Source: Chiridota heheva (lineage: Eukaryota; Echinodermata; Holothuroidea; Apodida; Chiridotidae). From it: a DNA stretch of 64,000 nucleotides. Every line of letters begins with the position of its first letter. Position 1 is the stretch's first letter. The stretch lies in assembly GCA_020152595.1 (NCBI GenBank), contig JAIGNY010001510.1, positions 676,501 through 740,500 on the forward strand. The letters run 5' to 3'. This document shows, in pieces, positions 37,901 through 46,818 of this stretch. Under the pieces are notes generated by a model, which saw only the letters and a program-made list of their open reading frames with translations, was not told the DNA's origin and did not search any database. The position numbers and the translations under genes were made by a program.

Positions 37901-40900
37901 TATGCAAAATGTGTTCATCTGCCATATAAGATCGGTATGCTTGACCACTGAAAGCATGATAAAGATACAGCAGCAGCTACTATAGCATCAGATCAGAGCT
38001 CCTCCATCTCGGCATCTACCCCGCCACTCTTGGCACTTTCTCCTTGCCCGCTTTTCCTCCCTGGGTCAGCTCCCCTCCTATCCATTCATCACAAAACCCA
38101 AACCCACCCTAACCTCTTCATCAACCTCCACAACCAAATCAAAGACCAACTCTTAAACTATCTATACTGATGGCTTCAAGGAAGGTAGCAAGACAGCTGA
38201 TGCTGCCGTCATCCAAGACATCATCCTCAGTAGCAGGCGTCCCGACTACTCGTCCATCTTCGTGGCAGAGGCCAAGGCCATCCTCGCTCTCAACTTTATT
38301 GAATACTCTCTGCTTAGCCACTTTGCCATCTTTTCTGACTCCAAGGCTGTCCTTACTTTTTTACTCAAATCTTAAATGGGATAACCCCACATCCCACCTC
38401 CTTCGTAAACTCCTGTCGTCCCCCCTCTGCAGGAAAAGTATTCTTTTCTTCTGGATACCCAGCCATGTTGGCATCCCTGGCAATAACGGCTGATGCAGCC
38501 GCTAAGCTTGCCCTCAACCTCCCCCTACCCCATTTCCCAAATTTGTTTCTGACATTAAACCGCTTATTGCTTCCCTTGTTCGTGACCGCTAGCAACCTCA
38601 TGGGACTTCCAAATTGATAACAAACTCCACGTCATCCAGCCCACCATTCCGATCAAACCCACCATCCACAACCTCTTCTGTGTCGACACATTCACTTTAC
38701 CCGCCTAAGAATAGGTCACACCCACCTCACTCACTCCCACCTCCTTATTGGCTCCCCCACCCCTCTGCTACAATTGCCATTGCACCCTCACAGTCCATCA
38801 CGTTCTCCTTGCTTGCCCACTGTACAACCTTCCCAGAGCTTCCCTCGCTCCCCACAACTCAATAGCCGAGCTCTTCCAGAAAAACCCTCTGGATGAAATG
38901 ATCTCCTTTCTTCGTCATGCTTCCCTCTACAACCATATTTAGTCCTCCTCTCCCACCCCCATCTCTCTACTTGTTTTATTCACCCATGCACCTCTTCTCT
39001 CGATCCCAGCTTTCTGGATTTTAGTTCTTGTGTTTCTTTCAATCTCCCCCTGTTTTCTTTCCTTCCTACCTCTGGAATGATCTAACCTCCCTGGCACAAT
39101 TTGACCCTTGCTGTCGTGGTGCCGTTAAGCCCTCATCAAACACACACAAAAAAACTGTAGTAGGGAAGGAGTCTTACACTTTTGGGGAATTTCAGGCACA
39201 ATTGCAGACACTTTACTCTACTTGCTACAGTTCACTCAGCTGTACAATGAGTACTAGCATTGCTGGGGAGTTAACCTGTGATGGACTGGAGTGCCACCCA
39301 GGAGAGTGAAATGCTATGGGCCTAATGTCTCAGTTGGATTGATCTTAAACTGAACTTAGACACAATCAAGGACCCCACCTTGTATAAATGGAATTCAGTA
39401 TTGACCAAAGATTGTCTGGAAAGGTAGTTTGAGCCACCTTTTATCCAACCGCATTGCAATATTTAGCCATTCGTCCTTCATCAAGGGGCAAATTTGGAAC
39501 AGTCTTTCTGTTCTTCAGGCCTAAAATTGTGATATTGAATTTAAGTCCACAAATGCATGAACTGGTAAGTCAGTTACATTATGTTTGAATTCCAAGAATA
39601 TCACTCCCTTGAGATGCTGACTTATTCTTTTGTACCCATGGCACATTTAAAGGAATATACCCATGGAATTTCATTTTAATGTATTTGATAGAGGACAATA
39701 ACAGAAACAGATTGGTGAAAAAAACAATTTAATATCTTATTTCTACAAGAAGTTATTGAATTTTGAAAGATTTTTCTTGTCTGCATAACAGCACTTCCTG
39801 TTCTTTGAAAATAAATTTTGTATTTCCTAAATGATTGGAAACATTTTTTTCTTCGAAAATGATTAAGAATAGTGTAGACTGAAATTTACAATAATGTTTT
39901 CCAATCTGTTCGTAACTTATATTTGAATTATGAAAATTAAGCTATACATTTTTAAAGAAATACATAAAGATTAGCACAAGAAACTCTGTGATGACATCAT
40001 AATGATGACTTAAGACTCAGTACAGAAGTCATTTTCATGCAGGCAAGAAAAAGTTTAATAACTTCTTCTAGGGATGAGATATCAACATGTTTTATACCAA
40101 TCTGTTTATTAAAGTTTTCTCTATCAGATACATAGAAATAAAATTCCATGTGAATATTCCTTTACCCACTTCTTCTAGGGATGAGATACCAACATGATTA
40201 TTTTACCCATCTGTTTATTTGAATATCTCAGTTTTAGCTTATTTTGAATTTGAGTAGAAATGTTGGTTTGAATATCTTAGTTTTAGCTCATTTTGAATTT
40301 AAGTAGAAATGTTGGTTTGATTATCTGAATTTTAGCTCATTTTGAATTTGAGTAGAAATGTAAGTTTGAATAAATCAGTTTTAGCTCATTTTGAATTTGA
40401 GTAGAAATGTTGGTTTGAATATCTTAGTTTTAGCTCATTTTAAATTTGAGTAGAAATGTTGGTTTGAATATCTTAGGTTTAGCTCATTTTGAATTTGAGT
40501 AGAAATGTTGGTTTGATTATCTGAATTTTAGCTCATTTTGAATTTGAGTGGAAATGTTGGTTTGAATAAATCAGTTTTAGCTCATTTTGAATTTGAGTAG
40601 AAATGTTGGTTTGAATATCTTAGTTTTAGCTCATTTTGAATTTGAGTAGAAATTTTGGTTTGAATATCTCAATTTTAGTTCATTTTGAATTTGAGTAGAA
40701 ATGTTGGTTTGAATATCTTAGTTTTAGTTCATTTTGAATTTGAGTAGAAATGTTGGTTTGAATATCTGTATTAGCTCATTTTGAATTTGAGTAGAAATGT
40801 TGGTTTGAATATCTCAGATTTAGCTCATTTTGAATTTTTTGCACCTGCAGGTGGAAATGTCAGAAGATGGTGAAGCATCAGAGAACTTGAACAAAGAGGC

Positions 40901-41913
40901 ATTGCAGATATGCGCAGATCTCGGTAGCCAATCAAAGACAGTTGCCGATGCGGAGAACGATGAAGCAATTTTGCAGCACATACAGAAAGGAATTGATATC
41001 TACAACAAAAATGCAGTATCAAGAGCGCAGAAAGTTCAGAAATACAAGATTTTGAGGAAAGACTTTACAGTCGCTGGTGGGGAACTTGGTAAGTGTTTCA
41101 AGAGCTTTTTGGTAACTGTACAACACAGAGGAGGTCAGACCACAAGGGTTGCATTGGTACTGTATCACAGGTATCTTATCTGATCCAAATCTGAAACCGG
41201 CAATTTCCTGCATGGGTTGTTGGCACAATATGATGGAGAGTTCCCATATGCGGGAGGATGATAATATTAAACATCAGAAACTGAGGTCCTGAAACTTGGA
41301 AAAGGACAGGCATTCGGAAATTTCTTCCATTTACATGATTTTTTCTTAAAAAGATGATAGAAAAGATATTGGACATTAGTTAAGAGAAACTCACGTGATA
41401 GGAAACTCACTGACAATTTACATGCTAAGGTATAAAAAGAAATTTGCAACCCTTTTATCTAGAGCATGAGGTCATAACCCCCCATTATGCAACAAAAACA
41501 TTCATCTTCTGGTCCCAAGTCACGTGGGCATCCCAGACCTGACTTAGCTGCCAAACAAGCACTGAACTTGTCCCTCCTATTCAAATGACTGATATTGTAC
41601 TAGAAGTGACATGTATTATTTAAGTTACTCCAAAAAATTTTTTAAAGGATTTTGTTGTAATTTTTGGTTTAAAGTGAGTGGGTGTGTTGGCAGGACATAT
41701 ATGACCATCATGCTAATCCTATATGAAAGGAAAACAATTATATATAGGGTATGACTTTTTGTACAAAACTATAAAAAATGTAACTAGGAAAGTCACTTTG
41801 TCTTTTATGTATTTTCAGGACCAACACTGAAACTAAAACGTCCTGTTGTGCTCAAGATGTACACCGATGTGGTTGAGGAACTTTACAAGGACGCAGAAAC
41901 CCCGAGAGACTAA
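15431..41913 (+). CDS. ACSBG: Acyl-CoA synthetase, bubblegum family (3' part of gene, eight exons)
   Basis: The exons are 15431-15612, 27023-27074, 29763-29898, 31459-31568, 35063-35213, 37703-37842, 40851-41088 and 41819-41913. They join in frame to 1104 nt: 367 residues and a TAA stop. Family knowledge: ACSBG enzymes activate long and very-long-chain fatty acids to acyl-CoA through an acyl-AMP intermediate. Motifs of the adenylate-forming superfamily appear in order: [48 protein letters not shown] (hinge) and [12 protein letters not shown] with the late lysine. The N-terminal half, including the phosphate-binding Ser/Thr/Gly-rich motif, was not found in 1-15430 and is presumably left of the window. 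ACSBG proteins are about 650-750 residues, so roughly half is present. No frameshift or missing key residue is seen. The first intron here is 11.4 kb and transposon-rich. I cannot decide between ACSBG1-like and ACSBG2-like. Confidence 0.95.
15660..15880. repeat. ~107-bp tandem duplication
   Basis: atctattcagtgtatgtagg occurs at 15667 and again at 15774, each followed by AT-rich (tta)n-type sequence and tttttttgtataaatgtt. It lies just inside the first intron. Confidence 0.7.
15910..16095. mobile_element. G/C-homopolymer hAT-like remnant
   Basis: A poly-G stretch on the left and gggcaaatcccgcctatgct on the right resemble ends of the hAT-like MITEs at 54220-54365 (gcatgggcggaatttgcccc). Boundaries are unclear and no TSD was found. 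Confidence 0.35.
16683..16982. repeat. (TA)n microsatellite, ~300 bp
   Basis: Almost pure TA with taaata interruptions. It continues on the far side of the element at 16983-17554. Confidence 0.95.
16983..17554. mobile_element. hAT-like non-autonomous element inside (TA)n
   Basis: Left end TAGTGCTGTCATGACATATC; right end inverse TGTGCTGTCAAGACATGG. Both ends carry subterminal cgatat and gcgatat motifs, typical of hAT transposase-binding regions. TA repeats flank both sides, so a target duplication cannot be told apart from the microsatellite. No ORF with transposase features. Confidence 0.65.
17605..17680. repeat. 'ttatatagca...cactttac' dispersed repeat
   Basis: gtgttatttatatagcattc and ggcactttacaattaaaa parallel the repeat at 8940-9000. 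Low-copy relic. The rest of 17680-18330 shows a G homopolymer near 17813 (part of a possible hAT remnant) and nothing else recognised. Confidence 0.4.
18331..19402. mobile_element. MITE family E, long copy (1.07 kb)
   Basis: Left end ctatagaccttttcatatcg; right end aaactcggtttaagaaggtc tacag, roughly inverse of the left. The same pair of ends, in the opposite orientation, bounds 26153-26532. Both contain a ccaatcaaat motif just inside the ends. No credible ORF. Confidence 0.6.
19560..21143 (+). mobile_element. 5'-truncated LINE with RNase H domain (I/Nimb-like)
   Basis: The decayed ORF2 C-terminus includes an RT-thumb-type stretch ([20 protein letters not shown], 19630-19690, in one frame), then an RNase H domain with [17 protein letters not shown] and IFSDSKAVL (20175-20380), and, after a frameshift near 20400, [18 protein letters not shown]. 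So the acidic residues of RNase H are all visible but split between two frames. A Cys/His stretch (CNCTL...[13 protein letters not shown]) follows, then a 3' UTR ending gtgccgttaagacctcatca and a (caaa)n tail. An RNase H after the RT is known for I, Nimb and Ingi-type LINEs. The copy is dead. Confidence 0.8.
21150..22305. other. Intronic sequence, no gene recognised
   Basis: AT-rich intron of the ACSBG gene. Short frames on the minus strand (21189-21722) have no recognisable protein character. Confidence 0.4.
22312..22720. repeat. 132-bp tandem repeat, three units
   Basis: gttgttagtttgcacaagtt starts at 22312, 22444 and 22576 (exact 132-bp spacing). Units share catacaacacctgttgatgg and cattttgtggaggcc. 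Confidence 0.9.
23540..23873. mobile_element. hAT-like non-autonomous element, 334 bp, 7/8 TSD
   Basis: It begins CAGGGACAGATCCAGG and ends inverse CAAGGGCATATCCAGT. Flanks are attgaagg (23532-23539) and attgaggg (23874-23881). The interior includes a short attacataagtat tandem stretch and C/G-rich subterminal runs. Confidence 0.65.
24021..25980. mobile_element. Satellite-bearing repeat element, copy 1
   Basis: The left end ggtgagcatgcgaagcataa is followed by about 300 bp with a ~30-bp attccttagaaatgttaaag motif series, then a conserved block (caggatgtgactgcatat). A ~1.2-kb degenerate 24-bp satellite (gggtgggatgccatgtggga cata) follows at 24740-25900. The right end is tttgcatgggcatgggaacc atga. 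The same order is found at 32855-34806. No TIR is seen; both ends instead carry a GCATG(C/G)GAA direct motif. Superfamily not recognised. Confidence 0.65.
26153..26532. mobile_element. MITE family E, short copy (380 bp)
   Basis: Left end ctatagacagttttaaaccg, right end gatttgaaaaggtctataa. It is in the opposite orientation to the 18331-19402 copy and shares the gaccaatcaaatgctggggg motif. It is inserted into the family B fold-back. Confidence 0.6.
27023..27074 (+). CDS. ACSBG: ACSBG 52-nt exon
   Basis: Acceptor ttatcttttcag, donor GTATCT. The first base completes the Gly codon begun at 15611-15612. It encodes [17 protein letters not shown] and ends in phase 0, as required by the next exon ([10 protein letters not shown]). 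ACSBG proteins have a corresponding ...LANxLVFxKVR segment. The longest frame across this spot is a different one, which hides the exon. Confidence 0.88.
27161..28114. mobile_element. Non-autonomous piggyBac-like element, 954 bp
   Basis: Termini CCCTTGGAATCCCA and inverse CCCTTGGTTACCCA (11 of 14 identical), with TTAA at 27157-27160 and 28115-28118. The body is homologous to 14268-15240. It holds a minus-strand tRNA-like block at about 27508-27562 with box A-like TAGTATAGCGGTTAGTG and box B-like GGGTTCGAAT. No transposase ORF. Confidence 0.7.
28589..29171. mobile_element. Fold-back MITE family B, complete copy
   Basis: Left end ttaaagaaatgtttccatgg attttcattt; right end is the inverse (aaaatgaaaatccatgggaa tattcctttaa). 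Subterminal arms carry agaaacaaagtgattaaaaa / aacaactttgtt and tatttcatttagaagttata / its complement. Non-coding. Confidence 0.8.
29560..29705. mobile_element. Fold-back MITE family B, right-arm fragment
   Basis: atggagtaagatatcaacat, caccaatttgtttct and atagtcctcta match the right arms of other copies. It ends about 57 bp before the next ACSBG exon. Confidence 0.55.
29763..29898 (+). CDS. ACSBG: ACSBG exon with the YGMSESTG motif
   Basis: Acceptor ttcaatttccag, donor GTAAGT. It begins [10 protein letters not shown] in phase 0, includes STGAPLSKE and ends in YGMSEST plus the first base of Gly. This is the A5-type motif of adenylate-forming enzymes, which contacts adenine. Confidence 0.94.
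30210..30634 (+). mobile_element. 5'-truncated LINE copy with perfect 10-bp TSD
   Basis: Flanked by taaggattgc at 30200-30209 and 30635-30644. It begins within the last part of ORF2 ([24 protein letters not shown] then stop) and ends gtggtgcccttaagccctca plus a (caaa)n tail. Same family as 19560-21143 and 37990-39150. Confidence 0.85.
30650..31440. other. Intronic sequence, nothing recognised
   Basis: AT-rich intron DNA between the LINE copy and the next ACSBG exon. Confidence 0.4.
31459..31568 (+). CDS. ACSBG: ACSBG exon
   Basis: Acceptor gaatttttgcag, donor GTAAGG. It completes Gly and encodes [19 protein letters not shown] and DADGIGE, ending in phase 0. It corresponds to the stretch after YGMSESTG that leads into the WxGR...GYLN block. 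Confidence 0.93.
32175..32272. mobile_element. G-rich hAT-like remnant
   Basis: The left part cagagccataatttagagga, a long G run, then cagccgcccctg on the right, resembling the inverse of CAGGGGCGG-type hAT ends. No TSD was found. Confidence 0.35.
32855..34806. mobile_element. Satellite-bearing repeat element, copy 2
   Basis: Left end ggtgagcatgcgaagcataa; right end gggcatgcgaaccatgacgg. Its order of parts is the same as in 24021-25980, and the 24-bp satellite (ggtgggatgccatgtgggac) runs from about 33560 to 34720. The long minus-strand frames over it (for example 33904-34743) are octapeptide shadows of the 24-bp unit. Confidence 0.65.
35063..35213 (+). CDS. ACSBG: ACSBG exon with the GWLHSGDLG motif
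   Basis: Acceptor tctcaccatcag, weak donor GTACAT. It encodes [31 protein letters not shown] and ends GRIK plus one base of Glu. The Asp of SGD is the ribose-binding position in this superfamily. Confidence 0.95.
35260..35905. mobile_element. Fold-back MITE, family A (copy 4), with duplicated left end
   Basis: The left end aaaggattagttcagtggtc occurs at 35260 and again about 119 bp later, each preceded by ggtgctatcagtgccattct or its one-base variant, so the duplication includes host flank. The right end is ctttcatataagatggactt and gagctactccttta. Confidence 0.75.
36125..36415 (+). mobile_element. LINE fragment (RNase H downstream region)
   Basis: gggactcccaaacgaataag, acacccagcccaccagtcc, ctgtacaacccccagagcct and ttgccgagctcttccaa match the last part of ORF2 in the 19560 and 37990 copies. 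It lacks the 3' tail. Confidence 0.65.
36420..37150. other. Intronic sequence, nothing recognised
   Basis: AT-rich intron DNA without coding or repeat signals that I can support. Confidence 0.4.
37255..37450 (+). mobile_element. Degenerate LINE 3' tail
   Basis: gagcacaattcgacctttac, tgttgtggtgctgttaatct and tcaccaaacaaaca are a diverged version of the LINE 3' end. Confidence 0.5.
37703..37842 (+). CDS. ACSBG: ACSBG exon with the hinge/GGEN motif
   Basis: Acceptor tttgcatttgcag, donor GTGGGT. It completes Glu and encodes [12 protein letters not shown], then [18 protein letters not shown], ending in phase 0. With the previous exon it forms the A8 hinge that separates the large and small domains. 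Confidence 0.95.
37990..39150 (+). mobile_element. 5'-truncated LINE, RNase H region to tail
   Basis: Decayed ORF2 C-terminal part: the RNase H region corresponds to 20000-20530 (ctatactgatggcttcaagg, ggataacccc, gccatgttggcatccctggc), then a [18 protein letters not shown]-type stretch and YNHI stop. The 3' UTR ends gtgccgttaagccctcatca and a degenerate (caca/aaac) tail. No clear TSD. Confidence 0.8.
39647..40164. mobile_element. Fold-back MITE family B, complete copy
   Basis: Left end ttaaaggaatatacccatgg aatttcatttt; right end inverse aaattccatgtgaatattcc tttac. Arms include gacaataacagaaacagatt / accaatctgttta. Confidence 0.8.
40205..40838. repeat. 49-bp tandem repeat, about 13 units, abutting an acceptor
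   Basis: Units of gtttgaatatcttagtttta plus gctcattttgaatttgagta and gaaatgttg recur every 49 bp. The last unit runs into ttttttgcacctgcag, so the array forms the upstream side of the acceptor of the exon at 40851. Confidence 0.92.
40851..41088 (+). CDS. ACSBG: ACSBG exon, C-terminal domain
   Basis: Acceptor tgcacctgcag, donor GTAAGT. It encodes [17 protein letters not shown], then [33 protein letters not shown] and ends GGEL plus one base of Gly. It is typical of the ACSBG C-terminal domain, where the QKW/QKY...L..DF segment precedes the catalytic lysine. Confidence 0.95.
41500..41590 (+). pseudogene. Possible LINE RNase H remnant
   Basis: The stretch reads as a degraded W..SHVGIP followed, in a shifted frame, by [13 protein letters not shown], resembling the [12 protein letters not shown]...A region of the LINE copies. 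Short and frameshifted. Confidence 0.35.
41819..41913 (+). CDS. ACSBG: ACSBG last coding exon
   Basis: Acceptor ttatgtattttcag. It completes Gly and encodes [20 protein letters not shown], ending ETPRD and TAA at 41911-41913. The Lys of PTLKLKR corresponds to the A10 catalytic lysine. The terminus is not a peroxisomal SKL-type signal. Confidence 0.95.
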
Positions 41914-42172
41914 CAGAATAATCAAATGTACTAGAAAATTGACTAATGTATAGCCTTGATGATAAGAGCAATATGTTGTAAATGGTACCACAGGGATGAA
42001 TGATCTAATGTATAGATGTTATTTTGAATTTCTTTTTGAACTATTGTTAATTTATCATGCAGTAAATAGAGAGTGTACAAAGACAAATGTAAATACTATG
42101 TATAGTTATTTGCCAGGTGGTATATCTTTATGTTATCATACTAGATATGGGAAATCTAGTTCAGGGAAGTTA

Positions 42173-43106
42173 TTGTTTGGGAATATTATCTTGAATTTTT
42201 ATGTTAATTTATGTGAAAGAGATCTATTACAGAAACAAGTTGGTGAAAAACTTTGTTTACTTTTGATTCCATTAGGATTTATTGCACTTCAGAGATTTCA
42301 TCAGTGTGATGAAAAGTGATTGGTGCAGTATGGAATGTGATGGCATAACTGCACTTCCAAGACATTTTCTGATGTATAAGGATGTTTCAGCTGACGTCAT
42401 AAAGTCACATGACTTTGTTTACATCACTATTTTGTAAGGGCGGACTGTCATCTGCTATACACTTACATATGTTTGCATGTTGTTACATAAGATTATTTTT
42501 GTAAGTAGTATGCTGGAATCGCGCTGTGCTGCCATTGGTTGCACTAACTAATAAACGTGTTTTGAATCCACAGATTAAGATTACTTGAAGTACTTGGAGG
42601 GTAATTTTTTTCTTTAAAATAACATTTATATTAAAAAATTAATTCATTTTTCTTACTGGAAGAAACTATCTTTATGATAATGTTGTTTGACAGCATGCAT
42701 TTTGCATTTTGAGCAGAAATCAAGTTACTAATCATTGATGCCACATGCTTGGGAAAAGCACTGTTTCAACGGACGGTGATGTTTGAAAATTCACTGTTCC
42801 TGCATAAAAGGCACTGTTCTCAGAACAGCGGAACTGTGGGAAACTTGACCCGTTTTTAATACTACATGATATATCCCATTTCATTAATTAAACAAAAAAT
42901 GTTCACATGATTTTGAAAGGTAATACATTTAAAAAAATACATAAAATTCTTGGAAGTACAGATGACTTGGACTTAGGGCACATTTTACTTTTCAACCCAT
43001 CGTGGGAATCTTTAAAATGTGAAAGCTCCTATACAGATGATGATTGTTTCTTTAATTGTCCTCTTTTATATAAATTTGTATGAAAAATTACAGAATATTC
43101 CTTTAA
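42173..43106. mobile_element. Fold-back MITE family B, with extra central sequence
   Basis: The left arm (ttgggaatattatcttgaat, agatctattacagaaacaag, attccattaggatttattgc) is matched by a right arm ending tacagaatattcctttaa. The centre (about 42350-42900) is unlike other copies. It lies in the probable 3' UTR or just downstream of ACSBG. Confidence 0.55.
42550..42555 (+). promoter_or_regulatory. Candidate poly(A) signal AATAAA (proximal)
   Basis: First canonical AATAAA noticed after the ACSBG stop codon, about 640 bp downstream. It lies within the family B element, so its use is uncertain. Confidence 0.3.
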
Positions 43107-44170
43107 ATGATTAGTTCAGAAGTTAAACTTGTCCATCTTGTTTGAAAAGGACTTCAAAAGAAACAAAATGGTGAAGAAAGCAATTTAAAATCTTATTCTG
43201 TTAAGGAAAAAATTTAAGAATAAAGGATTAGCTCAGGGATGTTTAGGACTTTAAAAGAAACAAAATTGAAGAAAGCAAATTAAAAAGGAGATATTTAAGT
43301 TTATTAGTTCATGGGTCAAACAAGTCCCATCTTATTTGAAAGAGGACTTGAAAAGAAACAAAATGGTGCAGAGAGCATTCAAAAATCTTATCCTATTAAG
43401 GAGGAGATATTTAAGTTTAAAGGATTAGCTCAGGGGTCAAACAAGTCCATCTTATTTGAAAGAGGACTTCAAAAGAAACAAAATGGTGAAGCAAATTAAA
43501 ATCTGATTCTTTTAAGAGATAAAGTTTGAATTAGTTCTCAAACAAGTCCATCTTATTTTGTTCAAAAGAAACAAAATGGTGAAGAAAGCAAATTAAAATA
43601 TTCTTTAAGTTTAAAGGATTAGTTCAGAGGTCAAACAAGTCCATCTTATTTGGACTTCAAAAGAAACAAAATGGTGAAGAAAGCATTCAAAAATCGTATT
43701 CTGTTAAGGAGATATTCAAGTTTTAATAAAGTTTGGTATCATTTGTGTAGAAACGACTGAAATCAGACTAGTGGTGACATCACAGCCTCATATTCCTTAC
43801 AAGTATGTATATATTCTATCAAATTTTGTGGCTTAAAAATCATAGGATATGTCAGGAAAGTAGAAAATTAGAATCTTGTAAGGGTAGTTATAATAAACCA
43901 CCTGAAGAAAGTTTGAGGAAAATTAATTCCAATAGTAAAAAAGTTAAATAAAGTTTCTTTAAAATACATTAACAATTGTTAAAATGTGAAAATAAGTGTG
44001 CCAACCTTCCATATAGTAGACCAGTCATTTCTACATATATAAGACAGCTTTACACTTGAATATCTCCTTAATGGAATAAGACATTGAAATACTTTTTGCA
44101 CCATAATGTTTCTTTAATTGTCCTTTTTCATATGAATCCACATTCAAAATCACAAGAATATTCTTTAATA
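43103..44170. mobile_element. Hybrid fold-back element: amplified family A left ends, family B right end
   Basis: Family A left-end sequence (attagttcag...caaacaagtccatcttattt...gaaacaaaatggtgaag) occurs about six times between 43103 and 43700, with spacings of roughly 90-120 bp. It is followed by one family A body (gactagtggtgacatcacag). The right side starts as family A (gaatatctccttaatggaat) but ends as family B (gtttctttaattgtcctttt, cacaagaatattctttaa). Confidence 0.6.
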
Positions 44171-44179
44171 CTTTGATGC

Positions 44180-46115
44180 TGTAGACATTAGCATTTGATT
44201 CATTGGTTTTTGTAAGCAGTGGTACTTTTGTGAAATGATGTACACCTGTTGTTTTATTGTGAGTTATACATGCAGCAGGCTCAAGCAAGAAAAAAAGAAA
44301 GAAAAAATTGGGACCAGGGACATACTTTTTCTTTGCAAAGTGAGGAAGGGGGGGGGGAGGCATGGGGCCATACATTTCCTCCACAAAGTAGGGAGACAGT
44401 GTTTTTCATAATCTTGTTCACTTGTTTTTAATTTGGCAAAAAGTGGGTGGAAAAGTCCCCCATCCCAAAAAAGAAAAGAAAAAAGACCCTATTAATGAGA
44501 GTGCTTTTGTTCAATTTGGGATTTTAAATTTTTGTCACATATTACTTTGAACAAGTATTTCAGGTTGTGTGAAGTCCAGTGATCAAGTGTACCTTGTCAG
44601 ATATTTTATGCAAAGACCATTCATTTTGAAAGTTTATGATATTTTGTACTCAACTTTTGATTGTATTAGTCAATTTCTCTGGTCACTTGTATGTCACATT
44701 TCAATATGAATTGAACAATTAAGTTTTATTTGCGTCCTCACAACCAACAAACTATGTCAAATAAAATAATCATTGCTTTGATTTGGTTTACGTAAAGATC
44801 TTTTTTATAAACTTTATTTTTGGAAATATTACTTGATTTCCATACAGATGATTGAAAAGCATATAAATGGTAAAACATTCCGTTGAAATGACTCAAATTT
44901 AGTCAGTTATATTGAGTTTGATGCTTTACTATTGAAGATGATATGCAAGTTTCTGACGTTTTTGTGGATCCTTCTCCCCATTTCAAGCTAATCCTGAATC
45001 GGATCATACCAGAGACTACAAATGGTAGCTGTATCTTCCTCACATGGTGCTCGGCAATTAGAGGATATAATAGGGAAATAATGTAAGTGGAATAGCATAG
45101 CATAGCATAAGCATAGCTTCTTTCTCCTCTGATAACTTGTAAAAGTTCTTTACTTGATCAAATTAATGGTATTTTGTTTTGTTTTAGATCGAGACCATGA
45201 TTGTCTCTAGGTTACACCTTGATGTTTATTGTTTTGGAATTTTCCATAATTACAATCAATTAAAATAATTATAATGATAATATAAAGCAATTTGGATGAA
45301 ATTTTGATAAAGATATAATCGGTTGGATTCGATTGTTATTGGTTTTAGAGTGATTTGGCACTTTACACTAATAAGGTTATACATTGTCATTCAAGTTGGT
45401 CACACTTGTAACACTTTTCACTTAACACCAACACTTGTTTCGAGTTACACCAACTTTCAGAGCAGATTGGTTGTTAACTGTGACTTCATAATTTCCATGG
45501 CAACCATTGAAGTGTACTGAAAATGCCATTCATTGTTGAACCATGAGGGTAGAATTGCTTCTGAAAACCAATCAAGATGCTTTATTAATTTCTAAATGAC
45601 AGTTCCATACATTTTCATGCACTTTACAAATATAAGTCCCACATGTGTCTTTCTATGCAATAATTTGTCTTGATTATACAAAAAAAAATTATAGAGACTA
45701 AATATATGATTATACAAGATTTTGTTAAATCTTTTTATCATTTCTGGGTTAAAAGTGCTAATAAAACTATCTAACATCCTTTGTGACAATACATGAATTT
45801 GAATAGGTTGACAGAAATTTGAGATAAATATAGTATAATTTCATATATTTTCATATACATATGTAACTTGCTTTTAAAGAGACTTTCCAGCTTGCGTGAA
45901 ATAAAGAATGTAAACAAAAGTTCATGAAGTAATTTTGTAAAGTCGTATTATCAGAAAATTGTATGTTTTTTTCCTATACTTGTATTCATTTAATTCCTTT
46001 GAATGTTGAGTATTTGGTATGAATTCTGTTTGAATATATGATATACAGTGAGATCTAATGAGCAAATACCTGTGGTTTGTATATATAAACAATGCAATGC
46101 AAAAACAATTGAAAC
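44180..46115. other. AT-rich sequence, possible long 3' UTR; no ORF recognised
   Basis: No exon-like coding signal. A G/A-rich run at 44340-44365 resembles the hAT-like G-run remnants. If the poly(A) signal at 46121 is used, this would be ACSBG 3' UTR. Confidence 0.3.
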
Positions 46116-46120
46116 TTGTA

Positions 46121-46126
46121 AATAAA
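46121..46126 (+). promoter_or_regulatory. Candidate poly(A) signal AATAAA (distal)
   Basis: aataaaacag follows a purine/AT-rich stretch and precedes a tgtatgtggtgatt GU-rich region that could serve as a downstream element. It would imply a 4.2-kb 3' UTR. Confidence 0.25.
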
Positions 46127-46162
46127 ACAGATATTAAAGTCTTATGATGGGTGATGTATGTG

Positions 46163-46266
46163 GTGATTACCTAGTTGAACTCATTCGATAGGAATGAAGA
46201 ATGTATATATATATATGGTGATTACCTAGTGGAACTCATTCGATAGGAATGACGAATGTATATATT
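46163..46266. repeat. 55-bp tandem duplication
   Basis: gtgattacctagttgaactc and gtgattacctagtggaactc begin at 46163 and 46218, each followed by attcgataggaatga and gaatgtatata. Confidence 0.8.
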
Positions 46267-46662
46267 TTGACCAAAATGCAGTGCTAATGCATGGGAGGTA
46301 AACCTTGCCATTGTGTACAAATTGCCATGGTGAAGTAAGACCTGACTTATTTTCATTCCCATATACAAGAACATGAACTATGTTTGCTGTGCTATTTGGT
46401 CCAAAATGTTGGGACCACGTTTCGGGTGTACCTATTATTGAGAACAATTCAAGCTGTCATATGTTACTGACAAATGTAATACCACAAAACCAGCTGTTGA
46501 TATTTTGTTAGGGTTCTTAATTTTTTGACATATTTGCCCTGTGTTGAATTCAACAGAAACCCAAAATACAATATTTCATCAAAAAATGTGTTGTGATTAG
46601 AATGAATGCTTTGACTGAATGCTTGAGGTAATAAGTAACGTCTAAGTTTGTAGTGTACCATT

Positions 46663-46818
46663 CGGGGGCGGACTGGCCAAAATCATTCCACCAATCCAGG
46701 TACAGGACCGGCCTCCAATTTTGAAGTGAAGACCGGCCCACATTATAATGCTGCCCGGTTTTAATAGCCTAGGGCCGGCCTTGACCCCATACAGGATCGG
46801 CGGGCCAGTCCGCCCCTG
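46663..46818. mobile_element. hAT MITE, 156 bp, perfect 8-bp TSD
   Basis: Left end CGGGGGCGGACTGGCC, right end inverse CAGGGGCGGACTGGCC (14 of 16 identical), flanked by GTACCATT at 46655-46662 and 46819-46826. The interior is a GC-rich imperfect hairpin (accggcc / ggccggcc motifs). Eight-bp duplications and CAGGGGCGG-type ends are typical of hAT. Confidence 0.85.
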
